The translations under genes and the position numbers were made by a program. A model generated the notes under the pieces. That model was not told where the DNA came from. It made no database searches and was given only the letters and a program-made list of their open reading frames with translations. 64,000 bases of DNA, taken from assembly GCA_910574455.1 (NCBI GenBank), contig CAJSYZ010000010.1, positions 2,854,645-2,918,644 of the forward strand, given 5' to 3'. Of the stretch, positions 10,364 to 22,501 are shown in pieces. Each line of letters opens with the position of its first letter. The first letter of the stretch is position 1. This DNA is from Trichaptum fuscoviolaceum. Lineage: Eukaryota; Basidiomycota; Agaricomycetes; Hymenochaetales; Trichaptaceae.

Positions 10364-12215
10364 TTACCATAATAATGAGCCAGTAAAATTAGAGGGCCCA
10401 GGTTCGCTGGAGCTAGGAAATAATAAAGGAAATTTAGGAAGACCATACTCATCGAAGTCAGCAAAAATGTCTGACCCGCTAGGAAGCAGGTCCGAAAGGC
10501 TTTCGCCATCTCTAGTGGGGCCACTTGCAGTAGACCCGTGCATTTCGATCGAATTATTAAAAGTGCCATAAAGGGCGGGAGAACCAGACGGCGTTGTGAG
10601 TAAACCGTTCGAGACAATGGCATTTGTTGGTGCCGATGTCGAAGAGGATGGGAAATGTGAACCAAAAAGCGAGAGAGAACCAGACGGCGTCGTGCGTGAG
10701 GCAGGCGGAGTAATAATGCCGTTTGTACTGGATGAGCCCGTTGAACGAGTAGCTGAGCGAAGCTGATTGACGGAGGCAGCTCGAGCTGTAGAAGAGTCAG
10801 CTTCTGGAGTGTCTGCTCGGCGAGGCGATGTCATCTGGCGCACAGAGACACGGGGTTTCTTCTTGCATGGCCGATTGTTCGCGGCAGGAGGGTCTTCGTT
10901 CTCCTTATCAGTGTCATCATCAACCTCGCCAACCTCGCTCGCCGCCCTTTTTTTGCCGGCATCCTTTCGACGCTTTCGCTGTTGCTGAGGAGCCCTTTCT
11001 CCGGAGGCTACAGCTGCTTCATGTCCTTCTCTAAGAGCCTCGATCTCTTCGTCGGATACTTCGCGCCAGAAACAGGTAGGCGGGTCCGCTCGAAGAGCTT
11101 CAAGGAGCTTGCGAAGGTCGCCCAAGTTGCCGCCTAGTTTTGAGGGACTCTTCATTGTCGGAAATGGCCAGCCATCGAGGATAATAGAGTACTTGAGAGC
11201 GATTTCACTGACGTAGTTATTGTAATTCATGCGTTTGCACGCTTCATCGGTGATTTGCTCTGTTTATAAATTAGACGAGAAATGACAAAAAAAAGAGAGA
11301 CCGAAACGTACTAAGTCCATCAAGTATCAATGTCGACGCGTCACTTGCAAGTTTATTCACCATTGCCTTATAGCTCTTCGCCGCACCAGATGTCAACCCG
11401 CCCGCAATCGAATATCCTTCCAACTCGGTCGAAAGTTGCGCCAGGTCGTATTTTGCGACCATAGGGAAGAATTTTGTCGTTTCTTCGTCGGACGACCAAA
11501 CGAGCGCGTTCAGGTTGAAAGATTGGTCCCCTCGGACCGTAATAACAACAGAGCGTGTATTACAGCGCGAGTGCAAGCCTTCAAGCTGGAAATATCGTAA
11601 GCGATAGGTAAAACGAGACAAGATGGACAGAACTCACCAATGAGCCAACTTGATTCATCGTGTTCGTGGCATCTTTGACTTTTGAGCCCGGAGACACCCT
11701 TATACCTCTTGCAAAGGTGTCCTTCTCATCTTCGAATCTCTTGAGTAGGGAGGTCTTGTCCGCATTGGAGAGGAGATTATAGCCTGCGCGCAAATCTTCC
11801 TGTGTCTTCACGACGGAGGACTTCTCACCCACAGCCTTCTCTAATTAAGTAATCGTGGTGATCAGCCATCAATAGTAACCGTAAAAGACAATTCAAAGCT
11901 AAACTTCGCACCATTATTAGAAGCCTTCGTCTCGTAACTGCAGTAAGCGTGCCATGCAGTGTAATTAGGTTTTCCTTTCTTCACTAAAGTCCTACGGCTT
12001 CCTGCATGCAGACGCTGTAATATGCTCGAGGGTGTCTTTCCGTGCTTGCATGCAATAGTATAAGCCGCCTCCGCAATTCGTTCTTGAAATTCAACAATGT
12101 CTGCGGTAATGCTGTTGCGTGCCTTTGCCTGCGCTGCTGTTATAGATTTTCGTTCCGCGCTCGAGAGGGTTGCCCTTGGCCTACGAGCCTTGGGCTGAAT
12201 ACGAAAACGAGCCAT
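10364..12215 (-). CDS. KDZ-element passenger gene 1, unknown basidiomycete family
   Basis: Four exons on the minus strand (11912-12215, 11638-11840, 11312-11585, 10364-11259) join with canonical GT-AG introns of 71, 52 and 52 bp to a continuous 558-residue frame. The start is the ATG before ARFRIQPKARRP at 12215. Residues 1-170 are basic and helical, with two segments that look vaguely like HMG-box helices (YTAWHAYCSYETK near residue 90; NLLSNADKTSLLKRFEDEK near 120). Around residue 270 is MNYNNYVSEIALKY and then LDGWPF, which I recall from a large uncharacterised basidiomycete family. A basic cluster QQQRKRRKDAGKKRA near 350 looks like a nuclear localisation signal. The C-terminal 200 residues are Ser/Thr/Pro-rich and probably disordered. 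A nuclear DNA-binding or chromatin role is inference. Its place inside the element, same strand as the transposase, suggests element cargo. Confidence 0.8.
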
Positions 12216-12725
12216 GTAGGAGTAAAGAGGACGATTTGTTGCTCGGGTAATATTTTCCTTAAATTTCCTTGAATTTGTATTCACACGAAGTGACAGGAAC
12301 AATGTGCATACATCCAGCTATCTAAAAATGCACACAAGCCAGAACGAAGGATGTGGCTTTGAACAACTTAACCAGGTCTTGCAACTGACATTCTCCAGCA
12401 GATAAGCTGTAATCACGCAGATCATTTGAGTCTCTGTTAATCAGCAGAGCAATTCTATTATCATACTAGTCGAAAAACAAAACTTGAAATTCCGAGAGAA
12501 ACATATAATTGCGCATGTGCAAACTTGCACATGTTGACATCCTTAGACCACCTCCTGCTGCCACTCTTTCAGAGCTTTGCACTCCGAGCCAGCTACATTT
12601 GCCTTGGCTGTGTACAAGCATTGATACAATGGCAAAACAAAGAGGAAGAGGATTTGATGGAAAACTATGGTCGTTATTGGCATCAGCTTGGGAGAAGATG
12701 CCGGAATCAAGAGGACTTACCACTC
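12216..12725. other. Intergenic region between passenger genes 1 and 2
   Basis: About 510 bp on the minus-strand path from the stop of passenger gene 2 to the start of passenger gene 1. It must hold the gene 1 promoter and the gene 2 terminator. No clear TATA box or repeat is recognised. Confidence 0.4.
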
Positions 12726-14338
12726 CTATACAACTTCGACTCCATTGCTCTCATCATCTTCGGCCTCATCGTCGTCCAAGCTACTCAAACTTCGTTCGTA
12801 CGCGAGAACTATCTTGTAGTTTGAGTAGTCAATCTTGAGAGCATGTAATAAAGAACTTATCAATGAAGACGACCCATCGGGCGAGTCGGCAAAGAGAGTG
12901 TGGAATGCATGAAATTGAAGCTCCCAGCTGCTCTCGTTTATTGACCCGTTGAGAGTCTTGCGAATGTGGAGATTAATGTGGGGAGGCAAGACGGCTCTGA
13001 AGGCGTCAACCCAGAGTCCCGTGAAACCGCCAACACTTTCGCCTGTTTCCTTGATGATTTCCCTCGAGGCGGATGGGTTCGAGTTGAGCGGGTACATCAG
13101 TGATGGAAACATGCAACTCGGTTGCATTGTGGAAGGGAATGCCGGTAAGACGTGAATACGACTTCCACTGGAGATGACGGAGGAGTTTGTCGGAGTAGGA
13201 GTCGAACGGTGTAAGGGTTGACGGCGAGTGGGGGTACTGAATAGAGTGTCGGGACGTCGCCTTGATGAGCTTCTCTCATTACGAGGACTGCTCGAGTCAA
13301 GGTGCGATAAACCAACAGACGGTTGCCTTGACAAAGATGGAGACACGATAGTTTGTGAGGCCATCTTGGATGGCGTTCGAGGGAGACGAATGTTCTGAGA
13401 TAATTTTGAAGGCGATACAGGTGTCGATGGAAGGGTTCTATTGGAAATAGGCGGATAAGGTAGCGTTGACTGCACGGTAGAGCCACGATTTGCTGGAGTG
13501 CTACAGAAGGCCACGGCTTTATTGATCATGTCCTGCAGCTCCGCTGGTGGAAAGACCGCTCGTGAGGCAACAAGACTGCTGTGAAATTTGTCGAGTATTC
13601 CATGAGGAATGACTGGGGGGCCGTTGGGCTCAACGCTCGCATTTCTGAGCCGCCTGTGTTGTCGTACGTGGCCTTCACCCTACGTAAACGGTCCGTTTTC
13701 GATCGCAGAACGATGGGCATTATTTTGTTCATAAAAACCCATGACATTAGTTCTGTCGGGTCCTTCAGGTCGGCCTTATGCATACGAAACATTGCGGGGG
13801 TGATGTACTGGTTAAAAAACGCGTTCGAGATTGAGAGCTGGAATCCTTTCTCAACTCGTCCATCGTAATGAAAAACGAGGGTCATACCACCCGACACACG
13901 GTCAAGAGCAGTGCACTGCGTACAAGAATCAGGTTCATAATAAAAAAGGGAAGAAATCCATAACTCACAGCATCTGCGACGTCCTTCCGTACATCCTTCA
14001 CAAGATATGAATCGTGCCAGTCCGGCAACGACAAAGTCGACCCTCCCTCCTCAACAGCCATAGCACTCTCTGAAATCCCCGACGTAATGAAAGCGCGCGC
14101 CGCTGAACACATGCGCGACTCCATGTCCGTATCCTCGAAGGTGCAATTTCCCAACACTTCCCCGAAGATGGACGACGGGGAAGGGGACCCAAGCGCAGAA
14201 CGGATGGCCTCAATGCCATCCCAATCCAACTTGATCTGTGGGACGTTAACCTTTGAGGCTTTCTGTAAAAAGCAAGACATCAGATATAGAGATTAACATT
14301 CAAATAAAGTTATGATAACTTACCTGTGGAGAAGACAT
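12726..14338 (-). CDS. KDZ-element passenger gene 2, unknown function
   Basis: Exons 14324-14338 (only 15 nt), 13969-14262, 13668-13915 and 12726-13578 are separated by introns of 61, 53 and 89 bp with GTAAGT, GTGAGT and GTACGA donors. They join into a 469-residue frame with no internal stop. The ordered N-terminal 190 residues include MTLVFHYDGRVEKGF and AFFNQYITPAMFRMHK. Residues about 210-330 are Ser/Pro/Thr/Arg-rich and likely disordered. A second ordered segment (IIKETGESVGGFTGLWVDAF onward) precedes an acidic tail DDDEAEDDES. I do not recognise the family. The TET/JBP oxygenase known from some KDZ elements would need an HxD motif, which I do not see. The gene is tandem with passenger gene 1, about 510 bp upstream of it. 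Confidence 0.78.
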
Positions 14339-15164
14339 GATAGAGGTAAATTTAGAGGATTGACCGCAGTCAAGGACTGATCGACACACACATAACGCGC
14401 GTGTCTGATCAAGTTATATAAGCAATTGCCATTTTGGGGTGCATATACTCAGTTCCAAATCGTAGGTGTAAGTTGTACATTTGACAAAATCATTGACATT
14501 CTTGCTCATTAAATACTTTCAAGGGCATAATATTAGTCTGTGGTACATATAGAACAGTCCCAGATTTTTATAATAGAAGATGTACTGGAATTTTGTGTTT
14601 TAACTCACATTCAGAGTCATGTACTCACTCATGAGACTTTCAGCATACTCGGTATCGCTGAACTCATAAAACAGTGGTCCGAAGTCCTTTCGGTATGAAA
14701 TCTAAATCAATGAGCAAAATGGATACAGACGAAGTTTCTGTAATAAATCTAATGCTTCACTGAAATCCAATCTAAGACAGCATTCGAGTTGTAGCATTCT
14801 GATATGCACTACGACTACTCCGAGTCAGTGCTCACATACTAACATGACAGTGATGGTTCTAATCTCAAATTCAGCAATGTAACTCTAGCTCAAATTAGCT
14901 TCAGAGAGACTAGTAATGAGATACATCATATACAGAACATAGGAAATGCATGACAGAGCTTGAAAGAGTTGAGTCGAGTATGTTGACATTCACATGTACA
15001 ACCGTGACTTCACATTGGACTTCACATTGGTACCTTCGACAATCATGCTTCTCTTCAACATCTTAAATTATACCACTTCTTCAAATAGCTAATCTACCTG
15101 TTCAACGCCTTCCTGGGTACATCGTAAGATTCTCGCAAATAGGCACAGTGAAGATGAATATATA
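14339..15164. other. Upstream region of passenger gene 2, no gene seen
   Basis: AT-rich DNA between passenger gene 2 and the palindrome, with no convincing ORF. It probably contains the promoter of passenger gene 2. Confidence 0.4.
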
Positions 15165-18040
15165 ATTCTCACTGCTGCCAGCTAGCTGATTGAATGAGGT
15201 ACAGCATTGCTGTACAACATTTATTGCATTAGTCTCAGCAAATGCTTGCCCCGCCCTATATAGGGCGAGCCAGCGTTGCTGCAGTCTGATGTAGTGGATG
15301 CATACCTAGGAAATACTAGGCCTGCAATACCTATTGGGAATATAGCACTGGATAATAGATTAATACATTTGTATACCCACCGCTTTTTTGAGTTAATTAT
15401 AGCTTTCAGGCACTGCTGATTGACAGAATGCTGTAATACATCAGAAAATCATAATTTCCGCCTGTTTTGGGATATGAGGCACATCAGGGTCCTGGACCCT
15501 GAGGTCTGGCAGGTTCCAGGTCACTTGGTGCCGCTTTAGAGCAGGTCGTGGGAATAAACTCAAATTAACCTTTGCAGGTGCTACAGGCCTTCTAAAATAG
15601 CACGAAAATAGCCAAAAAATCAGAAAATATTCCTGGACACTGCCGCTTTGCCCTAGCGTGGGAACTACACTTCTGAACGACCATATTAGGCTACCAGAGT
15701 GCTCTGGGCCTCCCTGGGCCCTTCCAAAAGCGGTAAAAATCATTATAAAATAGATAATTATATTCATTTGCCCCTGCATATATGCAGGCTTCCCCTAGGC
15801 CTACCAGCAGCAAATAAAATGCACTAAAATCGGATTATATTAGTAGAAGTATATCAAACATGATCTGGATAGCTAAATATGGTAATACTAGCTGGGAACA
15901 TGTGTATAACATCAGATCATATTCTATTTTTAATACATAACATATGGGGCCCATTGCACCACATTGGGGTACCTCCAGAATACAAATTTTGATGCAAATC
16001 CAATGGGACGTACTAGAAGAGCTGAAACGGGCTTTCACGGCGCTAAAATACGCATTTTTCATATTGTTACAAATTATTCTTATATTTAAATGTTATTTTT
16101 GTTACAGCACTTCCACTGCACGTAAAGGCATGTATAAATAGTCAAAATGGTACCGAACGACGAGGAGAACAATAATATGAGCTTAGAATAGCTACATGGG
16201 AGCTATATATAGCTCTAACACACTAACTATTTTCGGAGTGCATGCAATTATTGTTAGTCATTCCTATGCATGTATGTACACTGTGTCTATGTTCTGAAAG
16301 CTTTAAATAGCTCTCTATATATACGTCTCATGCTGTACGAGGTTTTGCGGCAATCGGAGCTCATTTGAAATTGATATAAGGCATACAAATTTCGGAAAGA
16401 TGGGTCAATTTTAATTTACTGGGAGGGTTATGGGTCAGGCACATAGCGCCAAACATTCACTATAGGTATTCTAAACATAATCCAAATGCATGCTTGGGAT
16501 GTCATTAGAAGGTGGAAGTTATATGCAACATTGTAAGATGAGATGCTATATGTGATATCAAAATGTACATGTCATGATACAAACACATATAACTTCCACC
16601 TTCTAATGACATCCCAAGCATGCATTTGGATTATGTTTAGAATACCTATAGTGAATGTTTGGCGCTATGTGCCTGACCCATAACCCTCCCAGTAAATTAA
16701 AATTGACCCATCTTTCCGAAATTTGTATGCCTTATATCAATTTCAAATGAGCTCCGATTGCCGCAAAACCTCGTACAGCATGAGACGTATATATAGAGAG
16801 CTATTTAAAGCTTTCAGAACATAGACACAGTGTACATACATGCATAGGAATGACTAACAATAATTGCATGCACTCCGAAAATAGTTAGTGTGTTAGAGCT
16901 ATATATAGCTCCCATGTAGCTATTCTAAGCTCATATTATTGTTCTCCTCGTCGTTCGGTACCATTTTGACTATTTATACATGCCTTTACGTGCAGTGGAA
17001 GTGCTGTAACAAAAATAACATTTAAATATAAGAATAATTTGTAACAATATGAAAAATGCGTATTTTAGCGCCGTGAAAGCCCGTTTCAGCTCTTCTAGTA
17101 CGTCCCATTGGATTTGCATCAAAATTTGTATTCTGGAGGTACCCCAATGTGGTGCAATGGGCCCCATATGTTATGTATTAAAAATAGAATATGATCTGAT
17201 GTTATACACATGTTCCCAGCTAGTATTACCATATTTAGCTATCCAGATCATGTTTGATATACTTCTACTAATATAATCCGATTTTAGTGCATTTTATTTG
17301 CTGCTGGTAGGCCTAGGGGAAGCCTGCATATATGCAGGGGCAAATGAATATAATTATCTATTTTATAATGATTTTTACCGCTTTTGGAAGGGCCCAGGGA
17401 GGCCCAGAGCACTCTGGTAGCCTAATATGGTCGTTCAGAAGTGTAGTTCCCACGCGCTAGGGCAAAGCGGCAGTGTCCAGGAATATTTTCTGATTTTTTG
17501 GCTATTTTCGTGCTATTTTAGAAGGCCTGTAGCACCTGAAAGGTTAATTTGAGTTTATTCCCACGACCTGCTCTAAAGCGGCACCAAGTGACCTGGAACC
17601 TGCCAGACCTCAGGGTCCAGGACCCTGATGTGCCTCATATCCCAAAACAGGCGGAAATTATGATTTTCTGATGTATTACAGCATTCTGTCAATCAGCAGT
17701 GCCTGAAAGCTATAATTAACTCAAAAAAGCGGTGGGTATACAAATGTATTAATCTATTATCCAGTGCTATATTCCCAATAGGTATTGCAGGCCTAGTATT
17801 TCCTAGGTATGCATCCACTACATCAGACTGCAGCAACGCTGGCTCGCCCTATATAGGGCGGGGCAAGCATTTGCTGAGACTAATGCAATAAATGTTGTAC
17901 AGCAATGCTGTATCTCATTCAATCAGCTGCTCTATATCATGCAGCAAATGCTGTAATCTCATTCAATGAGTGTCTCTAATACATTCAGCAAATGCTGTAT
18001 TTCATTCAATGAACTAGCTGGCAGGACTGTAATTCTATTA
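15165..18040. repeat. Near-perfect palindrome of nearly 2.9 kb
   Basis: Left arm about 15165-16525 and right arm 16586-18040 are reverse complements around a 60-bp loop. Landmarks obey position i pairs with 33111-i: for example the 65-codon frame at 15944-16141 recurs inverted at exactly 16970-17167, so no net insertion or deletion separates most of the arms. Single differences do exist (one base near 15650 versus 17455). The outer end of the right arm has an extra run of about three units of the type TCATTCAAT...CAGCAAATGCTGTA, of which the left arm keeps one. The arms have no convincing gene. The right arm ends 28 bp from the transposase stop codon. Such a structure should extrude or fold into a very stable hairpin. 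Confidence 0.9.
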
Positions 18041-18067
18041 TGAATCTATGGTAGTTATTATAGTACA

Positions 18068-21000
18068 TCATAAATCGTCTCTACTCAGAAAGTCGCTATA
18101 AGCAATGGCTACATCCTCCTCATAATGCAGTCCAAAGTCCTCCTCATCGCCTTCATTCTCGTCCTCATATTCATTTCCAAAATTAAACGATTGAGGTTCG
18201 GGGTCAAGACCCGTACTACCACCCTCCGAACCAGCAAATGAGACTCGATTCAAGCGCTTACCGAATGTCATCGTGGCCGTACACCCAGGTAGGTCCACTA
18301 GCTTCTGCAGTCGCTCAAAATGAAGCTCATTTATAGCAGATCGATAGCGCCATCTTCGTAGTAGCTCAGAGGCAAGGAGTGGGCTAGAAAGTACAAGGAG
18401 TTCGTAAGTGGTCTTGTAGATCTCGCGTTCGTCCGCGAGATGTGTTACCAATCGTCGCACTTCGACATTAAGTCTCTTGATTTCATCGCGAGCACATTTA
18501 AGCTTGAAGTAAGCTTCCATCGCTTCGCGACACAGTGGTTTTGACCACACCTTCGAGCCGACATCGTGTCTTGAATCGCGAAGTAGGTCAAATTCGCCAA
18601 GAAATGAATATTGGACGACCTTCGCGTACTGAATTCGAGGTTTCTTGACGGCATCGGCAAGGATGTTAAATCGATCGACCGCCTTTCGAATCGTCGCCGA
18701 GCGATTCTTCAAGGCTTGCGCGATATGTGCCCTCATTTTGTAGGCAGTTCCACTGATGTTTAACTTTGTCAGTTCCATTAACCTTTGAACAACTAACCGT
18801 TCCAGATAGTCCAGTTGCCGCCGGAAAGCTCGTTCGCGAAGAAATTGCTTGACGCGATTCCACTCCTCTGAGTGCTCGGTCCAGCGGTCGACTTCTGAAA
18901 TTTGAAGTGCCTGTTCAGACAAGGATACACGATGCTCAGATTTGGCGAGCTTCTTGCATGCGAGGGTGAAGGCTGCCGCTCGACGGCCCAGAGTAGCCTG
19001 GCTGGACGGTTGTCCGTTCGCTGAGATATATTTCAATATCAAACGAGGTGCGTGCCATATCACGATTTAATCTGGAGATAATATCAATATTATACGCAGA
19101 GATAAATACTGAGTTCACTTACTGGCGTTTCCCCAATTCTTCCAAAGCTGAAACGTACTCGATTTGAAGATGAGGCGCTGCTGGTCCGATTTGTAAGTCT
19201 TGAAGATACGCCTTCTCTTCCTCTAGAAATCCCTCGAAATCAGCTTCATGAACCCCTAGACTCGCACAAGCTTGCGTAAGGAATAAGGGTTTTTTTTCGA
19301 TGATATCGAGGGCTTGGCGGTAGTTATTATAGAGGAAGTTACCTAAGAAATGTATGAATTAGTTATAGATTCATATGATTATAAAGGAGACTTACTCAGT
19401 TCGGCATACTTATCATCGTCCCAAAACATGAAATGCTGTTCTATGGCTTGAGTCCGATGAAATGAGGTCGATAGGCGGGTACTTGCCGCGACTGCATTTG
19501 AGGCCGAGAAAGCGCGCTCGCAGCCTTCAAAATCCTCGAGACCCAAGCCTTCAATGTAGAGTGGGAGGTGATTCACTTGGCACAAACGGTTGTGTGCATG
19601 GCCGTGAAAAAGGTTGACGATGTATCGAAGCCGATGCTTGAGAGCAAGGTCGGCAAGGCTACTTCGTTTAATTGAGGCATTAAACGTGCAGCCGATATCG
19701 TAACCAATTGCGATGTCGTCTCCGTGCTCTTCAATCAACCGTTTTGTAATAGCCAAGGGGTACTTCCTCCTGAGAGTAAATCAGCATCTGAGTTAGCGAG
19801 AGAAAAAAAAAACAGGATCGCACCTTTCGCCCGAGCGAATCATATCACATAGAAGCAATAAAAACCCATGCCTACAGAAGGAGGCTACAATTCCAGAAGC
19901 AGCATACATTCCAAACATTTTTTTTCGAGAATCGGGCCCCGCGTTTGTCCAGCGCTCCTTACAATGGACGATCCCTAGGTCTTGGTCTTGCTTCGCTAAG
20001 CGCTTCGTACGAGTTGTACGCGCATTGCGAGTCTTCGTGACCTCTTCGAGCTCGATATCCTCATCGGTATCCTCCCAACAGGCCTCTTCGCCTTCGTCTT
20101 CTCCATTCCGCTTTGTAGATATTAATTGTGAGACAAAAAGTACAATATTAATGTAAACATACCTCCTCCTCGCGCCTACTATCCTGTTCGAATACATCCA
20201 CCTCGGCCTGTCCCACCCAGATGTCCCGCCTTGCCGTCCGACTGTCGTCCTGAGGAACTCCACTCTTCAGTGCATCATCCACACTTTTCAATGAGTTGTT
20301 TCCGTCAATACAAAAAAGCCGCCGGTATCGCAAAGCGGGTTCGCCTTCCAACTCGTACATACACGCTGGGCAAGTATTCTTGATGCACCAGTTTTTGCTG
20401 TCTCGCTGTAGCGCCGATGCTATGCGCAAGTCAATGGTATGCAAAATTTCCAGGTACACGTCAAACGCAACTCGAAAGTGCGGGCTTAGTCGACGTGCAA
20501 ATGGTATCTATGTATAATTAGTTAGTGGGATAATGAGAGAATTACTATAGTACTCACATTGTTAAGCAAACACATTTTCTTAACCATTGCCTGGATGCTG
20601 AAACGCGGACAAGCACGATTTCCCTGGCGGAAATCTTCCAAGCACCGAAGCGAGAACGCATACGCAGGCGTCCAAGGCGCAGACCCTAAGAAGCCCGAGC
20701 GAAGGAGGTCTTCATTGACGCCATTCGAGTGCGAGAGACGGTGAAAGGATTGAATTCCAAAAGCTATGAAAGATATCAGAATCCGAAGACAACCACAAGA
20801 GAATGAGCACTTACTTTCTAAACTCATCACTGTCAATTCAAAGGGAACGCTCCCTACCGCCGGTTCAGGTGTCAATTCGTCGTCCTTATGGTGTTGGTGC
20901 CAGAGGAATGCTTCAACGAGGAAAGGAGTCTGCCTTGCAAACTCTTCATTCCTTTTTTGAGTCCGATCTCGTCGTGTTCTATCATCGACATATTTGAAGG

Positions 21001-21428
21001 GACGCTTCCCGAGTCTGTAAGGCAAAATGTTGTCAAAATTACCGAGAAATTGTAGATAAGATGACATACGTTGCTGGATTCAACCAAGCATCCTTCACGT
21101 CTGGAAATGAATCCCCTTCACCGCCAGCGTGACTCAAATAGAGTCCCTCGTCGCCCATTGGCATCGTATTGAACGCGTCTTCCTCCGCGTAATCGATATT
21201 ACTGTCCATCTGTTGAGTACGATTTTCTTGCATCATACGCGTTGCTTCACGCTCTTCGACAGTCATGGCTCTGATCTGCTCATGTCGCAAGGCCGATCCT
21301 TCGGCCAAACGTTGTGCCCCATCGCGAACGTTCAGGCGTACACTGGAAGGTGCGCCTTTACCGTTTTTGCCGGTCTTGACAATGACTCTCTTGCTGAGCC
21401 CTCGTTTGACTGTAATACAACCTTGCAT
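18068..21428 (-). CDS. KDZ (Kyakuja-Dileera-Zisupton) transposase
   Basis: Eight minus-strand exons are inferred: 21070-21428, 20815-21014, 20558-20763, 20163-20507, 19824-20110, 19396-19769, 19123-19342 and 18068 to about 19071. The first six junctions keep frame with 50-55 bp introns. Diagnostic KDZ motifs occur in order: NTCPACMYELEGEP cysteine cluster, GIVASFCRHGFLL, GYDIGC, FHGHAHNRLCQ and GLGLEDFEGCERAFSASNA. These are followed by the long helical C-terminal region with LELT/LLRD-type segments and an acidic tail. Length would be about 1000 residues, usual for the family. The exon 7-8 junction does not close in frame with the obvious TCTCCAG acceptor, so there may be one frameshift or an unusual site. 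The frame is open further upstream to about 21600, so the start is uncertain. It would catalyse DNA cleavage and transposition of the surrounding element. Confidence 0.88.
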
Positions 21429-21429
21429 G

Positions 21430-22350
21430 GCTTCAGGGGGAGTGGCTGGTGGGGAAGCTATCAGACGCAAGAAAGTGGTTGTGTCGGCAGGTAGGGTCGT
21501 GGTCGCTGGTAGGGTCGTACACTTGGCAATAATGTAATGATAATAATAGACGTCAATCCGACGCTGATCCCACGCATCATGAGCGTCTAACGGCGCTTAC
21601 GGTGACCTAAACTGCGCGTGCCTCAATAATATTTTTAGTTATCCATTTCGTTCACACTTGTGTTAAATTTCTTAAGCTTGTAACATAATTAGCAACTACA
21701 ATACTATCACGGAGTTGATTCTAATAATCTACTCGTCGTCCTCGTCTGTCAATAGCTTCAATTCTTCTAGATATATGCACTCGAGAGAGAGTGACTCGAC
21801 TTTCAGAGGAACTACAGAGTCTATGCGTGCATAAGACATACTAAGGTAATCGAATACAAGGAAACGGAGTATATGAACACATCCGTTCGTACAATTTATA
21901 TATCCGATACAATCCTTCATTGGATCGTCTTAGATCTACATGATGGTTGGTGAAGAAGAAGGAAAAGGTCCCGAGATGTCGAGGAAGCAATGAAACATGG
22001 TAATAACCGCGTGTGAATTTGTCTCGGAATAGAGACACACGCGCACGCTCCGTGGGAATGATCCTCATGACTATGGTGACAACAGCATTGACATCAAGAT
22101 CACATGTGTCAAGATAGTCATATTAGAAAGTCAGTATATATGTAGTCTACATAATTGCCGTTCTATAGGTACTAATTTTATAGTAATCGGACCATTGGGA
22201 GCATAGATATTGCCAAGCGCGCGCTGGGTGGCGGGGAGGAGGGGCGGGAACGGGGGGCGGGCTCAGTAAGGGTCCTCCGAGGCCCGGAACACGGAAGCCT
22301 ACGTGAGCCGGTAGGGCGAGGACCCTGTCAGGGTCCCACACCCTTACTAT
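21430..22350. other. Transposase upstream region and subterminal DNA
   Basis: Open coding-like sequence in the transposase frame continues upstream of 21428 to a stop near 21600 and includes a tyrosine-rich stretch before the assumed start, so an additional 5' exon is possible. Short minus-strand frames at 21729-21920 and 21841-22068 have an acidic end (LTDEDDE) but no recognised domain. 22200-22340 is GC-rich subterminal sequence. Confidence 0.4.
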
Positions 22351-22501
22351 CTGTTTGAATATCTCGAGATCCTCAAAAGGTCTCGAGATATTCACACAGG
22401 TCTACAAACACTTGCGGACAGCCGCTCCTCAAGCACATGTGCTCGCTCACGACGCGGTGTTGCACGAGCACATGTGCTTGGTTCCTCGGGTTGCACTGGT
22501 G
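22351..22501 (-). repeat. Right terminal inverted repeat of the KDZ element
   Basis: Reverse complement of the left repeat. It also contains the TCTCGAGATATTC hairpin. Inside it lies a perfect palindrome GGACCCTGTCAGGGTCC (about 22320-22336). The TIR happens to be open in one frame, which makes the F-box remainder look like a longer ORF starting at 22355. Confidence 0.85.

Larger units (their letters stand above)
9866..22501 (-). mobile_element. Complete 12.6 kb KDZ-type transposon with passenger genes
   Basis: Both ends are visible. The left TIR (9866-10016) and right TIR (22351-22501, inverted) are each 151 bp with about seven mismatches, starting CACCTGGGCAACCC and CACCAGTGCAACCC. They are flanked by direct copies of TTCATCG (9859-9865 and 22502-22508), the target-site duplication. 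Inside, all recognised genes are on the minus strand: a KDZ transposase (about 18068-21428), a spliced gene at 12726-14338 and another at 10364-12215, with a long palindrome at 15.2-18.0 kb between transposase and cargo. The Kyakuja-Dileera-Zisupton group is known from basidiomycetes and includes large elements with extra genes; assigning this structure to it is based on the transposase motifs. Short divergence between the TIRs and open cargo genes suggest a fairly recent insertion. Confidence 0.88.

Noticed and set aside
12726..14338. TET/JBP oxygenase as KDZ cargo
   Set aside because: The required HxD...H pattern is not seen in either passenger protein.
15944..17167. Two identical 65-codon ORFs at 15944-16141 and 16970-17167 (also 15835-16062 and 17049-17276)
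   Set aside because: Mirror images produced by the palindrome; AT-rich with no coding features.
22355..22501. Start of a 476-residue F-box gene at 22355
   Set aside because: The first 50 codons are the terminal inverted repeat of the transposon; the true 5' end with the F-box is at 9808-9865.
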